Assembly (NCBI GenBank): GCA_017645305.1
Contig: JAGCPD010000010.1
Coordinates: 186,001 to 250,000 of the forward strand
Direction of reading: 5' to 3'
DNA length: 64,000 bases
Source of the DNA: Bacteroidaceae bacterium
GTDB taxonomy: Bacteria; Bacteroidota; Bacteroidia; Bacteroidales; Bacteroidaceae
In this document: positions 27,524 through 35,571 of the stretch, piece after piece
Layout: the number at the start of each line of letters is the position of its first letter
How positions within the stretch are numbered: the stretch's first letter is position 1
Program-made: the position numbers and the translations under genes
Notes under the pieces: generated by a model
Told to the model about the DNA's origin: nothing
Database searches by the model: none
Seen by the model: only the letters and a program-made list of their open reading frames with translations

Positions 27524-29172
27524 TTCTGTTGTTTCCTTTCTTTTGCGTGACGTTTAAACGTTTGTATGCACTCGCGTTGCGGAATGATGACGGACACGCC
27601 ATTGTAATTAATTTCCTCGCGGATGATACGGGTAATTTCCGGCATATTCTTGGGCAGGGGAACTACTACATGCAGATGCTCTGACTCTACGCCCAGCCCC
27701 AGGCAGATTGCCTCGAACTTATTGGTGCCGGCAGAGTCCTGACCGCCCGTCATAGCTGTGGTAAGGTTGTCGCTGATAATGACAGTAATGTTTGCCTTCT
27801 CGTTAACGGCATCCAAGAGACCCGTCATACCGCTATGAGTGAAGGTTGAGTCACCTATGATGGCAACGGCAGGCCACTGACCCGCATCGGCAGCTCCCTT
27901 GGCCATTGTAATGCTGGCCCCCATATCTACGCAGGAATGTATAGCTTTATAAGGGGGAAGGAATCCCAGCGTGTAACAACCGATGTCACCAAAGACACGG
28001 GGATTCTCGTACTCCTTCAATACATCGTTCAGGGCTGTATAGACATCGCGATGACCGCAACCCTGGCAGAGCTGGGGAGGTCTTGCGGCCACGAGAGGAC
28101 TCACCCCCAACCCCTCTCTTGTAGCGAGGGGAGAAGTTACTCCTAAAGCGGAGAGTGCAGCTGCCACACAGTCAGGTGTCAGTTCACCGGTGCGAGGTAG
28201 TTCGCCTGTCAGACGACCCAGGATGTTCTGGCTCTCGAAAACACCACGAACCTGTTCCTCGATGAACGGCTGGCCTTCTTCTGCCACCATCACCTTCTCG
28301 CAGCTTTCCAGTAGTTGGCGTACCAATTTCTTGGGAAGAGGATATTGGGAAATCTTCAAAATAGCAACCTTCTCCAGACCTTCCCAAGGGGAGGTATTCA
28401 GCACCTCCATTACATAGTTATAAGCAATACCGCTGGCGATAATTCCCAGAGGAGTCTTTCCCTCCCCTTGGAGAGGCTGGGAGGGGGGGAGGTTGTATTT
28501 TGATTTCTCTGCATCCTCCTCCAACTGTGCCTGCTGAGCCGTTACCTTGTCGTTACGGCGGCGCGCATTGGCGGGCAGCAACACCCAATTGGCAGCAGTG
28601 GCATTATAGTTCATTTCGTTCTCTGGACGAGCCTCATCCTTTACCTCCACAACGGCACGAGAGTGCGCCATGCGGGTTGTCACACGCATCAAAACAGGCA
28701 GGCACTGCTGTTCGGAGTAGTCGAAGGCAGCCTCCATCATATCGTATGCTTCCTGCTGACTGGAAGGTTCGAACGTAGGAATCATGGCAAACTTGCCATA
28801 AAAGCGGCTGTCCTGCTCATCCTGACTGCTGTGCATCGAAGGGTCATCGGCAACCAGCACTATCACACCGCCGTTTACGCCCGTCATTGCACTGTTCACG
28901 AACGGATCTGCGCAAACGTTCATACCCACGTGTTTCATACACACCAGGGCTCGCTTTCCCATGAATGACATACCCAAAGCGGCTTCCATTGCCGTCTTCT
29001 CGTTGGTACACCAGCGACTGTGAACTTTGCGCTTTTTAGCCAGCGGATGCATCTGTATAAATTCTGTTATCTCCGTTGAGGGCGTTCCCGGATAGGCATA
29101 CACACCGGAAAGTCCTGCGTGCAGTGCACCTAGTGCCACAGCCTCATCACCCAATAATAATTTCTTGTTCAT
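27520..29172 (-). CDS. iorA: Indolepyruvate ferredoxin oxidoreductase, alpha subunit
   Basis: 550 residues. The pyrimidine-binding half begins KLLLGDEAVALGALHAG, with YPGTPSTEITE. The TPP-binding half begins near QLCQGCGHRDVY and has GDIGCYTLG, IGDSTFTHSG and ISDNLTTAMTGG. The archaeal enzymes carry a C-terminal two-[4Fe-4S] ferredoxin domain of about 70 residues; here the protein ends ECIQTFKRHAKERKQQK without a CxxCxxC pattern, so electrons must pass through other clusters or a separate ferredoxin. Two low-complexity inserts (about residues 226-237 and 344-361) are encoded by C-rich/G-rich hairpin repeats (28461-28491, 28111-28131). The first lies between domains. The gene precedes iorB. 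Confidence 0.92.
   Translation of the reverse strand: MNKKLLLGDEAVALGALHAGLSGVYAYPGTPSTEITEFIQMHPLAKKRKVHSRWCTNEKTAMEAALGMSFMGKRALVCMKHVGMNVCADPFVNSAMTGVNGGVIVLVADDPSMHSSQDEQDSRFYGKFAMIPTFEPSSQQEAYDMMEAAFDYSEQQCLPVLMRVTTRMAHSRAVVEVKDEARPENEMNYNATAANWVLLPANARRRNDKVTAQQAQLEEDAEKSKYNLPPSQPLQGEGKTPLGIIASGIAYNYVMEVLNTSPWEGLEKVAILKISQYPLPKKLVRQLLESCEKVMVAEEGQPFIEEQVRGVFESQNILGRLTGELPRTGELTPDCVAAALSALGVTSPLATREGLGVSPLVAARPPQLCQGCGHRDVYTALNDVLKEYENPRVFGDIGCYTLGFLPPYKAIHSCVDMGASITMAKGAADAGQWPAVAIIGDSTFTHSGMTGLLDAVNEKANITVIISDNLTTAMTGGQDSAGTNKFEAICLGLGVESEHLHVVVPLPKNMPEITRIIREEINYNGVSVIIPQRECIQTFKRHAKERKQQK
28111..28131. repeat. C/G-rich hairpin repeat within iorA (second insert)
   Basis: Arms cccctc (28111-28116) and gagggg (28126-28131), with the flanking tract cacccccaac just upstream. 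The reading frame runs through it and gives VTSPLATREGLGVSPLVA in IorA, just before the TPP-domain CQGC motif. Confidence 0.6.
28461..28491. repeat. C/G-rich hairpin repeat within iorA (first insert)
   Basis: Arms cctcccc (28461-28467) and ggggagg (28485-28491). It is translated in frame as NLPPSQPLQGEG between the two halves of IorA. Similar sequence occurs between genes at about 32387-32402, 20490-20510 and 47083-47106. Confidence 0.6.
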
Positions 29173-29194
29173 TATCTTATAAAATTTTCAATGT

Positions 29195-29962
29195 TCAATG
29201 CTCAATGTTCAACGAATCCCAATCTCCATCCTCCAGCACCGGAAACTTATCTCTGAAAGTCTCCAGCCTTTCCATATCAATCTCTGCAAGTGCCGTTTGT
29301 TCCGCCCCCAGTTGTGGTGCGGCAATGGTGCAACCATACGGGTCAATGATAGCCGAGCCTCCACAATATTCGCAGTTTGCATCAGCCCCAACCCTGTTCA
29401 CACCTATTACGTAGCATTGGTTCTCAATGGCCCTTGCACGCAGCAGAGTACTCCAGGCTTCTATTCGAGAGGTGGGCCAGTTAGCTACGTATATAATAGC
29501 ATCGTAATCCTGGCGGTTACGTGTCCAGACAGGAAAACGCAAATCGTAACAAATAGCCAGCAGGAAGCGCACGCCCATCCATTCCACTACTACGCGACGG
29601 TTTCCGCGTGTATAATGCCTGTCTTCTCCGCCGTATGTGAAAAGGTGACGTTTGTCATAGGAAGCTATCGTTCCGTCTGGCTTTACAAAATAAAAACGGT
29701 TATAAAACTTACCGTCCTGCTCCACAGCGATACTGCCCGCAATGGCTGCATTATGGCATCGGGCCGTCTGTTTCATCCACAGGAGTGAAGTCTTGTCACA
29801 TTCAGCCAAACCCTCCGGTTCTATGGCAAAGCCTGTGGGCCACATTTCCGCCAGCACATATAAGTCGGCACCCGGCTGAGCCGCAATTTGCTTTTCAAGC
29901 CGTCTGCAGTTTTCTGCAGGCTTCCCCCACACAATATCATGCTGTAGAATGCTTACCTTCAC
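29195..29962 (-). CDS. Nitrilase-superfamily hydrolase, omega-amidase-like
   Basis: From a GTG at 29962 the protein reads (M)KVSILQHDIVWGKP, the usual nitrilase opening; a TTG at 29968 is the other possible start, and no ATG is suitable. The catalytic triad is visible: Glu in VLAEMWPTGF, Lys in SYDKRHLFTYGGED and Cys in LLAICYDLRFPVW. About 255 residues, as in omega-amidases (YafV/Nit2 group), which hydrolyse 2-oxoglutaramate formed by glutamine transamination of keto acids. That would fit the aminotransferase and iorAB nearby (inference). The end (SLNIEH and TGA) is encoded by a cattgaacattg-type repeat. Confidence 0.85.
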   Translation of the reverse strand: MKVSILQHDIVWGKPAENCRRLEKQIAAQPGADLYVLAEMWPTGFAIEPEGLAECDKTSLLWMKQTARCHNAAIAGSIAVEQDGKFYNRFYFVKPDGTIASYDKRHLFTYGGEDRHYTRGNRRVVVEWMGVRFLLAICYDLRFPVWTRNRQDYDAIIYVANWPTSRIEAWSTLLRARAIENQCYVIGVNRVGADANCEYCGGSAIIDPYGCTIAAPQLGAEQTALAEIDMERLETFRDKFPVLEDGDWDSLNIEH

Positions 29963-29985
29963 AAACAAATAACTTTTTCAGCCTG

Positions 29986-29993
29986 CAAAGTTA
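29986..29993 (-). promoter_or_regulatory. -7 element of the omega-amidase-like gene
   Basis: Reads TAACTTTG on the - strand, 23 bases before the GTG start. It is divergent from, and 42 bases away from, the + strand element at 30036. No -33 TTG at the expected place. Confidence 0.45.
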
Positions 29994-30035
29994 CAATTTT
30001 TTTTGGTACTACTATTAATATTAGCATTTTTTTCC

Positions 30036-30043
30036 TATATTTG
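30036..30043 (+). promoter_or_regulatory. -7 element of the lipoprotein gene at 30071
   Basis: TATATTTG, 27 bases before the ATG at 30071. It overlaps the longer in-frame start at 30041, which is therefore unlikely to be used. Confidence 0.5.
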
Positions 30044-30070
30044 TACCGACATAACGAAAAACAACAAACG

Positions 30071-30547
30071 ATGAAGAAACTATCATTTTTAACAATTTCC
30101 ATTCTGGTACTAAGTACTATGTTTGGATGCAACTCTTCCCCAAAAGGACAGGAACAAACAGAAGAAGTAAAGACAGACACGTTGTGTGCCAGTGCCGACG
30201 ACCTGTATGCTGATTTTGAAGACTTCTTTACAAATGTGTTTAATGAACGGCTATACGAAGAAGAAGGCTTCCTCACAGGAAAGCTTTGTACAACCAAACT
30301 ATTAGCCAAACTAAAAGATGCATACGACTATGAAGGAGAAGAGGGTTACGCAACGTGGCTTTTCCGTAGCGAAAATCAAGACGGACCGAGTGATGAATAT
30401 GGCTTAACCAAAATTGTTTATGAAGGTGATGGATGGTTTAAATACGACTTTGTGGATATGGGCAATAAAGGCTCTCATCGCATCAAGGTTTTGGTCTCTG
30501 AGCCCACAGAAGACCATATTGAATATTTTATCGACGAAATAGAATAA
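30071..30547 (+). CDS. Putative lipoprotein, 158 aa
   Basis: The ATG at 30071 gives MKKLSFLTISILVLSTMFGC, a clean lipoprotein signal with lipobox MFGC (Cys20). The earlier in-frame ATG at 30041 would put ten residues in front of the signal and overlaps the promoter. The mature part contains DLYADFEDFFTNVFNER and ends in an acidic stretch (EYFIDEIE); it resembles small periplasmic proteins of the DUF3828 kind, but I am not sure of that. It lies 78 bases before the sialidase gene on the same strand, but no joint role is evident. Confidence 0.65.
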   Translation: MKKLSFLTISILVLSTMFGCNSSPKGQEQTEEVKTDTLCASADDLYADFEDFFTNVFNERLYEEEGFLTGKLCTTKLLAKLKDAYDYEGEEGYATWLFRSENQDGPSDEYGLTKIVYEGDGWFKYDFVDMGNKGSHRIKVLVSEPTEDHIEYFIDEIE

Positions 30548-30625
30548 TGTCGGGGGGCGTTTAAGCCTGCTTGATTAGATAACAGAGGGACATACCTAAA
30601 ACTTAAACCTTAAACAAGAAATATC

Positions 30626-32308
30626 ATGAAAAAGAAAGTTTTTCTTGCTTTTCTGACATTTGTAGCTGCATCGATTGGAACGTATGCCAAGGAAACCGCC
30701 ACATATACTACTAAGGTTGAACAAGGTAAAGTGACTACGGGCATCGGCAATAAGAATGTTCCTATCTTGCGCAGTACACTTACCGTAAGCGGCCTTACTG
30801 GAACAGTGAATATGCAAGGGATAACAGGCAAGGTGGTTGCCACCAACCTGAAGGATGTGAAAGCCATACGTGCCTATTTTGCCACCAACGCCCAGGAGCT
30901 CTTTGTGGATACAGAGGGAAAGATGACATGGCGTCAGAGCAACGCCATCCCCTATGCAAAAGGCAAGATTGCAAAAGACGGCACATATACCATCACGGGA
31001 AACCGTAGCCTTGCAGCAGGTACATATTATTTGTGGATTGCTCTGGATGTGGCAAAGACTGCCGTAGAGGGAAATACTGTCGATGCCACAATCACATCCT
31101 ATACCATAGACGGAAAGATGCAGGAGGAAAGCAATGGCGATCCGGCCAACGCGGCCACTATCTTCCTTACGGAAAGCAGTGTACTTATGCCGATGGACAA
31201 AGGTAGCCAGTACTACCGCATACCAGCTATCTGCACCAGTGCTGACGGCAAGCGTCTGGTAACACTTACCGACGACCGCAAGGACCACAACGCGGATCTT
31301 CCCTACCATTGTTATGTGGTGGCTCAGCATTCCGAGGATAACGGACGTTCATGGAGCAATCCCGTTATCGTTGCAGGAACGGCAGAGACAGGCGGTGACT
31401 ACGGACATGGTGATGCCTCGCTCATTACCAACTGTATAAACGGTGACATTATAGGCATTATGACCAGTTCGCCTAACGGGACTGGATTCTTTTCCTCTAC
31501 TCCCGATAAACCACAGGCCTGGAAAACCATCGTCAGTCATGATGGTGGTATTACGTGGGAGCCCCCCGTTGACCACACTAAAGAACTGTATGCAGCTGGC
31601 AGCCCCCACCCCAACTGGTTAGGTGGTTTTACCGGCTCTGGAGCAGGGTTGCAGAAGCGGGACGGCACGCTGGTATCACCCTTCGTGAACCGTGAATCAC
31701 CTGACGGTACCAACAACAACATTACGCAGAACTACTACAACTTCATGTCGAAAGACGGAGGTAAAACTTGGTTCGTAAACGGAAAGAGCGGAACTACAGC
31801 AGCGGACGAACCGAAGGTGCTTGAGCGAAACAATGGCGACTTGGCTATCAGTGTGCGTGCCGGAGGCTATAATTTTTATAATGTTACATCGGATGGTGGG
31901 AACACTTGGAAAAATGCACCACAGACACGCTTCACAACAGGCATCAATGGCAATGCCTGTGACGGAGAATACATGTATTGGTGCTCTACGCTTGACGGAA
32001 ACCCTTGGAATATCGTTTTCCAGACTCTTCCCAATAGCAACAGTCGCCAAAATCTGTCTATTGCCCTTTCTACTGATGAAGGCGAGACTTTCGGAACAGC
32101 CAAGACCATCTGTCCCCGTGGATCGGCTTACAGCTCAGCAACCATTCTCCCGGATGGCACCCTGGGCGTGTATTACGAGGAGGAAGGCCTGTTCGGCTGC
32201 TATACCATGCGATTCGTACGATTCAGCCTTAACTGGGCTAGTAATGGCAAGTTTGCTTTTACCAAAAAACAACCTTTCAAAGGCCCCCGCCTTAACCCTC
32301 CTTTATAG
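30626..32308 (+). CDS. Exo-alpha-sialidase (GH33)
   Basis: 560 residues with a signal peptide (KKKVFLAFLTFVAASIGTYA). Residues about 25-180 are the beta-sandwich domain found at the N-terminus of Bacteroidales sialidases. The six-bladed propeller starts with YYRIPAI, which holds the first catalytic arginine. Five Asp-box-type repeats are visible: SEDNGRSWS, SHDGGITWE, SKDGGKTWF, TSDGGNTWK and STDEGETFG. It removes terminal sialic acids from glycoconjugates outside the cell. No sialate utilisation genes (nan) lie nearby. A bidirectional terminator follows at 32340-32371. Confidence 0.94.
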   Translation: MKKKVFLAFLTFVAASIGTYAKETATYTTKVEQGKVTTGIGNKNVPILRSTLTVSGLTGTVNMQGITGKVVATNLKDVKAIRAYFATNAQELFVDTEGKMTWRQSNAIPYAKGKIAKDGTYTITGNRSLAAGTYYLWIALDVAKTAVEGNTVDATITSYTIDGKMQEESNGDPANAATIFLTESSVLMPMDKGSQYYRIPAICTSADGKRLVTLTDDRKDHNADLPYHCYVVAQHSEDNGRSWSNPVIVAGTAETGGDYGHGDASLITNCINGDIIGIMTSSPNGTGFFSSTPDKPQAWKTIVSHDGGITWEPPVDHTKELYAAGSPHPNWLGGFTGSGAGLQKRDGTLVSPFVNRESPDGTNNNITQNYYNFMSKDGGKTWFVNGKSGTTAADEPKVLERNNGDLAISVRAGGYNFYNVTSDGGNTWKNAPQTRFTTGINGNACDGEYMYWCSTLDGNPWNIVFQTLPNSNSRQNLSIALSTDEGETFGTAKTICPRGSAYSSATILPDGTLGVYYEEEGLFGCYTMRFVRFSLNWASNGKFAFTKKQPFKGPRLNPPL

Positions 32309-32339
32309 AGAAGAAGATAGTTCTCTGAAATAACAAATA

Positions 32340-32371
32340 AAAATAGGACCCAGAATTCTGAGTCCTATTTT
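32340..32371. terminator. Bidirectional terminator between the sialidase gene and secDF
   Basis: Arms aaaataggac (32340-32349) and gtcctatttt (32362-32371), with the inner palindrome cagaattctg. A-run and T-run on either side allow it to act on both converging transcripts. Confidence 0.75.
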
Positions 32372-32411
32372 ATATTACGCTCCTCCTTGCAAGGGGAGGT
32401 GTGAAAGGTTC

Positions 32412-35400
32412 TTATTCAGCCTCCTTGATGCTTTTACCCATAGTAAGATAAGCTGTAGGAGCAGCAATGAAGATTGATGACAGAGTACCGAAGATAACGC
32501 CTAGAATCATGGCAAAGGCGAAGCTGCGGATGCTTGCACCACCTAAGCAGAAGATTACAGCCAGTACGATGAAGGTGCTGACAGAGGTGTTGATCGTACG
32601 GTTCAAAGTGCTGTTCAATGAGGTGTTGAAAAGTTCCTGACGGTCGCGCTTGGGATAAAGACCAATGTACTCGCGAATACGGTCAAATACAACCACCTTG
32701 TCGTTGATAGAATAACCGATAGCCGTAAGCACAGCACCAATAAAGGTCTGGTCAATCTCAAGAGAGAAGGGCAGGATTCCCCACCAGATAGCATACATAC
32801 CCAAAATGAGCACAATGTCTATAATCAAGGCTGTGATAGCACCTACTGAGAAAGCAAGATTGCGGAAACGTACAAAGATGTATGCAAAGATGGTTATAAA
32901 GGCCAAGATAACACTTATGAAAGCACCACGGGTGATGTCCTCAGCTACAGAAGGACCAACCTTCTGGCTACTGATAATAGAACCACCGGCACGCTCGTCA
33001 CGGTTGATGAAGTTCTCCAGTGTTAAATCATCAGCCAACAATTTGCTACCTTTCAGCGTCTCATACAGCTTCTCTTCAATTTCACTATCTACTTCAATAC
33101 CATCTTCCTGAATACGGTAGTTGGTTGAGATACGCAAAGTCTTACCACCTGTACCCAAAGCAATAACACTGGTGTTACTCTCGGGGAAGGCTTCTGCCAG
33201 CATAGGACGAACAGTTTCGGGTTGTACCTCGTTCTCAAACATAACTACAAAGTTGCGACCACCAGTGAAGTCAATACTCTTACTGAATCCACGACCCAGA
33301 GGAGACATGAAGATAATACTGATTATTGCCAATACGCCAAAGATAGGGAAGCTTCTCTTGTAAGCGCTCATGAACTTGAACTTGGGGTTCTGGAAAGAAA
33401 TCTTATCACCGATAGCAGTACGGAAAGTCAGATTCTGCCACTTATCACGTCCCATAACCTCGGCATATACAACACGAGTCAGGAATACAGCGGTAAAGAA
33501 GCTGACGCAGATACCGATGAACAAAGTGGTAGCAAAGCCGCGGATAGGTCCTGTACCAAAATAGTAGAGGATAACAGCTGTAATAATTGAAGTCAGGTTA
33601 GAGTCAAAGATAGCGCTGAAGGCATTGCTGTAACCGGCAGACAGCGCTTCACGAACCTTCTTTCCAGCCTTCATTTCCTCCTTGGTGCGCTCGTAGATAA
33701 GCACATTGGCATCCACAGCCATACCCAGTGTCAGTACCATACCGGCAATACCACTCATGGTAAGGGCAGCCTGGAAGCTGGTCAGGATACCTACAGTGAA
33801 GAAGAGGTTCAGCAACAGGGCGCAGTTAGCAACCATACCAGGGATAGTGCCATACATCACAATCATGTAAACCATCAGGATTACAAAAGCAATGATACAA
33901 CTCAGAATACCCTGCTGGATAGATTCGGCACCCAGAGAAGGACCAACAATTTCTTCGCTCACAATTTTTGCAGGAGCAGGCATCTTACCAGACTTAAGTA
34001 CATTGGCAAGGTCGCGTGTGTCCTCTGTAGTGAAATGGCCGGTAATCTGAGAGTTTCCACCGGTAATCTCGCTCTGTACGGTAGGAGCACTATATACGTT
34101 ATCGTCCAAGACAATGGCAACGCAACGCTTTAGGTTAGCCTTTGTGAGGGCTGCCCAGCGGCGGGCACCATCAACGTTCATCTTCATGCTTACACAAGGC
34201 TGACCGTTTTGGTCGAACTCGTCCTTGGCATCTGTGATAACATCACCCTCCAGAGGAGCACGGCCATTACGCTCAGTTACTTTGATAGCATAAAGTTCGT
34301 AGATATTAGAAGACTCGCCTTCGCCAATGCCTTTAACGCCCCACTTCAAACGAACATCAGAGGGCAGAACCTCGTTAGCTTCAGGAGAAGCCAACAGTTC
34401 GTCAATGGCAGCCATATCGCGCTTATTGGCATAACCAACCACGCAACCATAAGTACCCTGAGCAAGTTGCAGACGGCTCAGCAGAGGATGCTGCTTGCGT
34501 ACCTTCTCAATGTCAGCAGCTGAAGCAGCGCCTTCTGTCTTTTCCTCAGCCTTGCCGCCAACCACAGCAGCAAGGTCGGTCTTTGCGGCAGTTGTATCAG
34601 TAGCGACAGCAGTTGTATCGGTCTCAGCAACTACAGCAGCAGAATCGGAAGGAGCATCTTCCTTGATAGCACTCATTACTGCAGCAAGCTTGCTATCCAA
34701 AGTTGCCAAGAAAGGAACAATCTCCTGTGAGTTGTATGTCTCCCAGAACTCCAGATTAGCACTTCCTTGCAGAAGTTTACGTACACGCTCGGGTTCCTTA
34801 ACACCAGGCATTTCTACCATGATACGCCCTTCCTGTCCCTCAAGGGCCTGAATGTTAGGCTGGACAACACCGAAACGGTCAATACGGGTACGGAGCACAT
34901 TGTAAGAGTTGTCTATAGCACTCTTTACCTCTTCGCGGAGCACTTTTTCAACTTCCTTGTCAGTACTCTTGGTAGTTACCTTATCACGCAACTGCTGTGT
35001 TGCAAAAAGCTCAGCCAGAACCTTATTGGGCTCCAATGCCTTGTAGTTTTTAACAAATAAGGTAATAAAATCACTCTGGCTGGTTGCAGCCTCGCTGGTC
35101 GCCTGTTCGACGGCCTTGCGGAAGTTTTCGTCGGTCTCCTCCTTGTGATCGGCCAATGCCTTTACCACATCAGGCACACTTACCTCGAGGATGACGTTCA
35201 TACCACCCTTAAGGTCAAGACCTAGTCCGATTCCCATCTCGCGGCATTCCTTCAATGTCCATACATTGCAATAGACCTTGTTGTTAAGCAGGGAATCCAG
35301 ATAACGGTCGGCAGCTTCCTGGCCATCGGTCTGTGCAATTGCATCTGCCTTTTTCTCGAAGTGATTTGTCACCACAGAAAAACTCAGATAGAAAAGGCAC

Positions 35401-35450
35401 ACCAAAGCAAGCAGGAGTGCGAAAACCTTTACAAATCCTTTGTTTTGCAT
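32412..35450 (-). CDS. secDF: Fused protein-export membrane protein SecDF
   Basis: 1012 residues. The SecD part has an N-terminal helix, GLGLDLKGGMNVILEV, a large periplasmic domain, and a five-helix block with GMAVDANVLIYERTKEE. The SecF part (from about residue 690) has SIDFTGGRNFVVMFE and SINDKVVVFDRIRE. It uses the proton gradient to help SecYEG release exported proteins. Fusion is usual in Bacteroidetes. The periplasmic domain carries an Ala/Thr/Asp-rich insert around residues 265-315 (TDTTAVATDTTAAKTD), probably a flexible loop. A -7 element is at 35508-35515. Confidence 0.96.
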   Translation of the reverse strand: MQNKGFVKVFALLLALVCLFYLSFSVVTNHFEKKADAIAQTDGQEAADRYLDSLLNNKVYCNVWTLKECREMGIGLGLDLKGGMNVILEVSVPDVVKALADHKEETDENFRKAVEQATSEAATSQSDFITLFVKNYKALEPNKVLAELFATQQLRDKVTTKSTDKEVEKVLREEVKSAIDNSYNVLRTRIDRFGVVQPNIQALEGQEGRIMVEMPGVKEPERVRKLLQGSANLEFWETYNSQEIVPFLATLDSKLAAVMSAIKEDAPSDSAAVVAETDTTAVATDTTAAKTDLAAVVGGKAEEKTEGAASAADIEKVRKQHPLLSRLQLAQGTYGCVVGYANKRDMAAIDELLASPEANEVLPSDVRLKWGVKGIGEGESSNIYELYAIKVTERNGRAPLEGDVITDAKDEFDQNGQPCVSMKMNVDGARRWAALTKANLKRCVAIVLDDNVYSAPTVQSEITGGNSQITGHFTTEDTRDLANVLKSGKMPAPAKIVSEEIVGPSLGAESIQQGILSCIIAFVILMVYMIVMYGTIPGMVANCALLLNLFFTVGILTSFQAALTMSGIAGMVLTLGMAVDANVLIYERTKEEMKAGKKVREALSAGYSNAFSAIFDSNLTSIITAVILYYFGTGPIRGFATTLFIGICVSFFTAVFLTRVVYAEVMGRDKWQNLTFRTAIGDKISFQNPKFKFMSAYKRSFPIFGVLAIISIIFMSPLGRGFSKSIDFTGGRNFVVMFENEVQPETVRPMLAEAFPESNTSVIALGTGGKTLRISTNYRIQEDGIEVDSEIEEKLYETLKGSKLLADDLTLENFINRDERAGGSIISSQKVGPSVAEDITRGAFISVILAFITIFAYIFVRFRNLAFSVGAITALIIDIVLILGMYAIWWGILPFSLEIDQTFIGAVLTAIGYSINDKVVVFDRIREYIGLYPKRDRQELFNTSLNSTLNRTINTSVSTFIVLAVIFCLGGASIRSFAFAMILGVIFGTLSSIFIAAPTAYLTMGKSIKEAE

Positions 35451-35507
35451 TGTGTTAATTAATTATGTTTTTTATTTATATGTTTCGTTCAGTCGCAAAA
35501 TAGCGTG

Positions 35508-35515
35508 CAAAGATA
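35508..35515 (-). promoter_or_regulatory. -7 element of secDF
   Basis: TATCTTTG on the - strand, 57 bases before the ATG at 35450, leaving a fairly long leader. No -33 TTG at the expected distance. Confidence 0.5.
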
Positions 35516-35571
35516 CATATTTTTCCTTTACGAAATAGATTTTATGCCAAATTTTATACATTAAAGGCATT

